64,000 bases of DNA from Brachypodium distachyon. Lineage: Eukaryota; Streptophyta; Magnoliopsida; Poales; Poaceae. Numbering within the stretch: the stretch's first letter is position 1; each line of letters opens with the position of its first letter. The stretch lies in contig NC_016134.3 in the NCBI RefSeq assembly GCF_000005505.3, positions 10,584,624 through 10,648,623 on the forward strand, read 5' to 3'. A program made the translations under genes and the position numbers. Under the pieces are notes generated by a model. It ran no database searches and had not been told where the DNA came from. It saw nothing but the letters and a program-made list of their open reading frames with translations. Below, one piece after another: positions 62,411 to 64,000 of the stretch.

Positions 62411-63330
62411 ACATTTTCGTGTTCCCAGGGTGGATTGAGTATGGTGAATCATGGGCATCTTGTAAAATCAGCTCTCTGATTTCCGTATCTTGCGGTACAC
62501 AAATGCGTTTACCGAACCATATGGTTCCTTGGTCATCTTCACGAAATTCCTTTGCTTTCTCGGCAACCATATTCTCTTTTATCTCATTTATTTCCGAATC
62601 GCCCTTCTGTGCTTTTCTAATTCTGTCCAGCAAAGTGGGTTGTACTTCCAATGTGGCCAGATGTCCTTCAGGCACAATCTCAAGTCTCAGGTCCTTGAAC
62701 TGTTTGCACAACTCTGGAGGTAACTCTCCAGCTGTCAGTCCATTTACATAGCCCTTGCGGCTCAATGCATCGGCTACGACATTAGCCTTGCCGGGATGGT
62801 ATTGTAGACTCAGGTCATAATCCTTTATCAGTTCCAACCATCTCCGCTGTCTTAGATTCAGCTCCTTCTGGGTGAATATAGACTTCAAGCTCTTGTGATC
62901 TGTGAACAACTCACAGTGCTTCCCCATCAGGTAGTGTCTCCAAGTCTTCAAGGCGTGCACTACTGATCCTAACTCTAGATCATGTGTGGGGTTGTTGCCT
63001 TCGTGGCTCTTTAGTTGCCCCGAAGCATAAGCTACAACTCTTCCTCCCTGCATCAATACTCCTCCCAAACCTTGACGTGAAGCGTCGCAATAAACTTGAA
63101 AGTCTTCTTGCAGGTTTGGTAGCACAAGAATAGGTGCGGACACCAATCTCTTCTTTAACTCCTGGAAGCTCTTTTCACATTTCTCGTTCCAGGCGAACTT
63201 CTTCTCTTTCTTTAATAGTTCTGTCATAGGTTTTGCGATCTTGGAGAAGTTCTCAACGAATCTCCGATAATATCCAACGAGTCCTAGGAAACTGCGGATA
63301 TCTCCAACGTTCTTGGGTGACTCTCATTCT
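62409..63330 (-). pseudogene. B2 RNase H region of pol
   Basis: The open frame 63227-62409 (272 residues) begins in the RT thumb (MTELLKKEKKFAWNEKCEKS) and contains the RNase H motifs VYCDASRQGLGGVLMQ, YASGQLKSHEGN, LELGSVVHALKTWRHYL and FTDHKSLKSIFTQKEL, then VADALSRKG and the integrase zinc-finger start. The enzyme removes RNA from the RNA:DNA hybrid. A TGA near 63328 parts it from RT. Confidence 0.82.
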
Positions 63331-63965
63331 GTAACAGCTGTCACCTTAGCTGGGTCTACAGCTACTCCGGCTCCTGACACATTGTGTCTGATGAAACTGA
63401 CTTCTAACAACCAAAAGTCACACTTGCTGAACTTGGCGTACAACTGGTGCGCTTTCAGCTTCTCCAAAATCATGCGCAGATGCTGCTCATGCTCTTCCTT
63501 GCTCCTGGATTAGACCAAAATATCATCGATGAACACAACGACGAACTTATCCAAGTATTCCATGAACACCTTGTTCATCATATTCATAAAGTATGCAGGT
63601 GCATTGGTCAATCCAAATGGCATCACGGTATATTCATACAGTCCATACCTAGTGGTGAATGTCGTCTTGGGTATATCCATCTCTCGGATCTTCAGCTGAA
63701 AATACCCTGATCGCAGATCGATCTTTGAGAACACACAGGCTCCTTCCAACTGGTCGAAAAGACCATTGATGATAGGTAAGGGGTATTTATTCTTTATCGT
63801 CACCTCATTTAGTGACCGATAATCGATACACATCCGCTGGCTCTTGTCCTTCTTCTCCACAAACAGGACAGGTGCTCCCCATGGTGATGAACTGGGGCGA
63901 ATGAAACCTTTCGCTAACTGTTCAGTTAGCTGCTTCTTCAACTCTTTCAATTCTTCTATAGCCAT
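63331..63965 (-). pseudogene. B2 reverse transcriptase
   Basis: The open frame 63965-63510 (151 residues) shows [75 protein letters not shown] and the active-site FIDDILV. A TAA follows immediately after this motif (about 63512), and the frame goes on with EHEQHLRMILEKLKAHQLYA. More of RT, protease and gag should lie beyond the window edge. Confidence 0.85.
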
Positions 63966-64000
63966 CTTATAAGGTCTCTTGGCTATGGGTCCACTTCCAG

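Larger units (their letters stand above)
60858..64000 (-). mobile_element. Tekay-type gypsy B2, 3' half, runs off the window
   Basis: Minus-strand element: RT at the right edge (63965-63510), RNase H, integrase, chromodomain, PPT (AAGGGGGTTAGGTC, 61147-61160) and the first ~289 bp of the 3' LTR (61146-60858, TGTAACATCCC). The LTR is cut by the fusion to CACTA2. Same family as B1 and the solo LTR at 2659. Several in-frame stops. Confidence 0.88.

Noticed and set aside
14601..64000. B1 and B2 as two halves of one split gypsy element
   Set aside because: Both contain the protease/RT entry region, so they overlap in content and must be separate insertions.

Overview
The window is a nested pile of plant transposable elements with scraps of host genes between them. 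I see no intact host gene. The sequence points to a grass (Poaceae): Tat-, Tekay- and Athila-type Ty3/gypsy elements, an Angela/BARE-type Copia element whose LTR starts TGTTGGGAATATGCCC, CACTA elements with CCAGTGGCGG subterminal repeats, and GC-rich coding fragments. I cannot name the species.

Layout. 205-1623 and 13943-14162 are two halves of one segment carrying an ASH2/TRAUCO-like gene fragment. They are split by a 12.3 kb Tat-type gypsy (1624-13942), which itself holds a 3.3 kb solo LTR of another gypsy family (2659-5962) and a broken antisense coiled-coil gene. At 14163-14600 is the end of a CACTA element, fused to a half Tekay-type gypsy (14601-21245). Next come a solo LTR (21270-22921), an Athila gag remnant, and a zone of gene fragments (lectin, histidine-kinase receiver domain, ASH2-like) bound together by a dispersed repeat (24064-28034). 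The second ASH2-like segment (26440-28034) is uninterrupted and serves as the empty site for the Tat insertion.

A complete-ended but internally deleted CACTA element lies at 28035-34243 (TSD AAA). 34247-44360 holds Copia remnants, a putative TIR element, a second receiver fragment and more dispersed repeat. A second CACTA (44361 to about 60857, right end missing) carries TnpA/C48-type and tnp2-type genes. It is interrupted by a very young Copia element (45348-53263, TSD ATATT, LTRs almost identical, one open polyprotein frame). The window closes with the 3' half of another Tekay-type gypsy (60858-64000+).

How the parts work together: the only element that looks able to make its own proteins is the Copia at 45348-53263. 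All other pol and transposase genes carry stops, frameshifts or deletions. The most unusual signal is a tandem pair of units inside the second CACTA (58064-58409 and 58578-58864). Each has a U6-snRNA-type promoter layout (USE-like box, 25-nt gap, TATA-like box) and ends in a T5-T6 run. I do not recognise the RNA they would encode.
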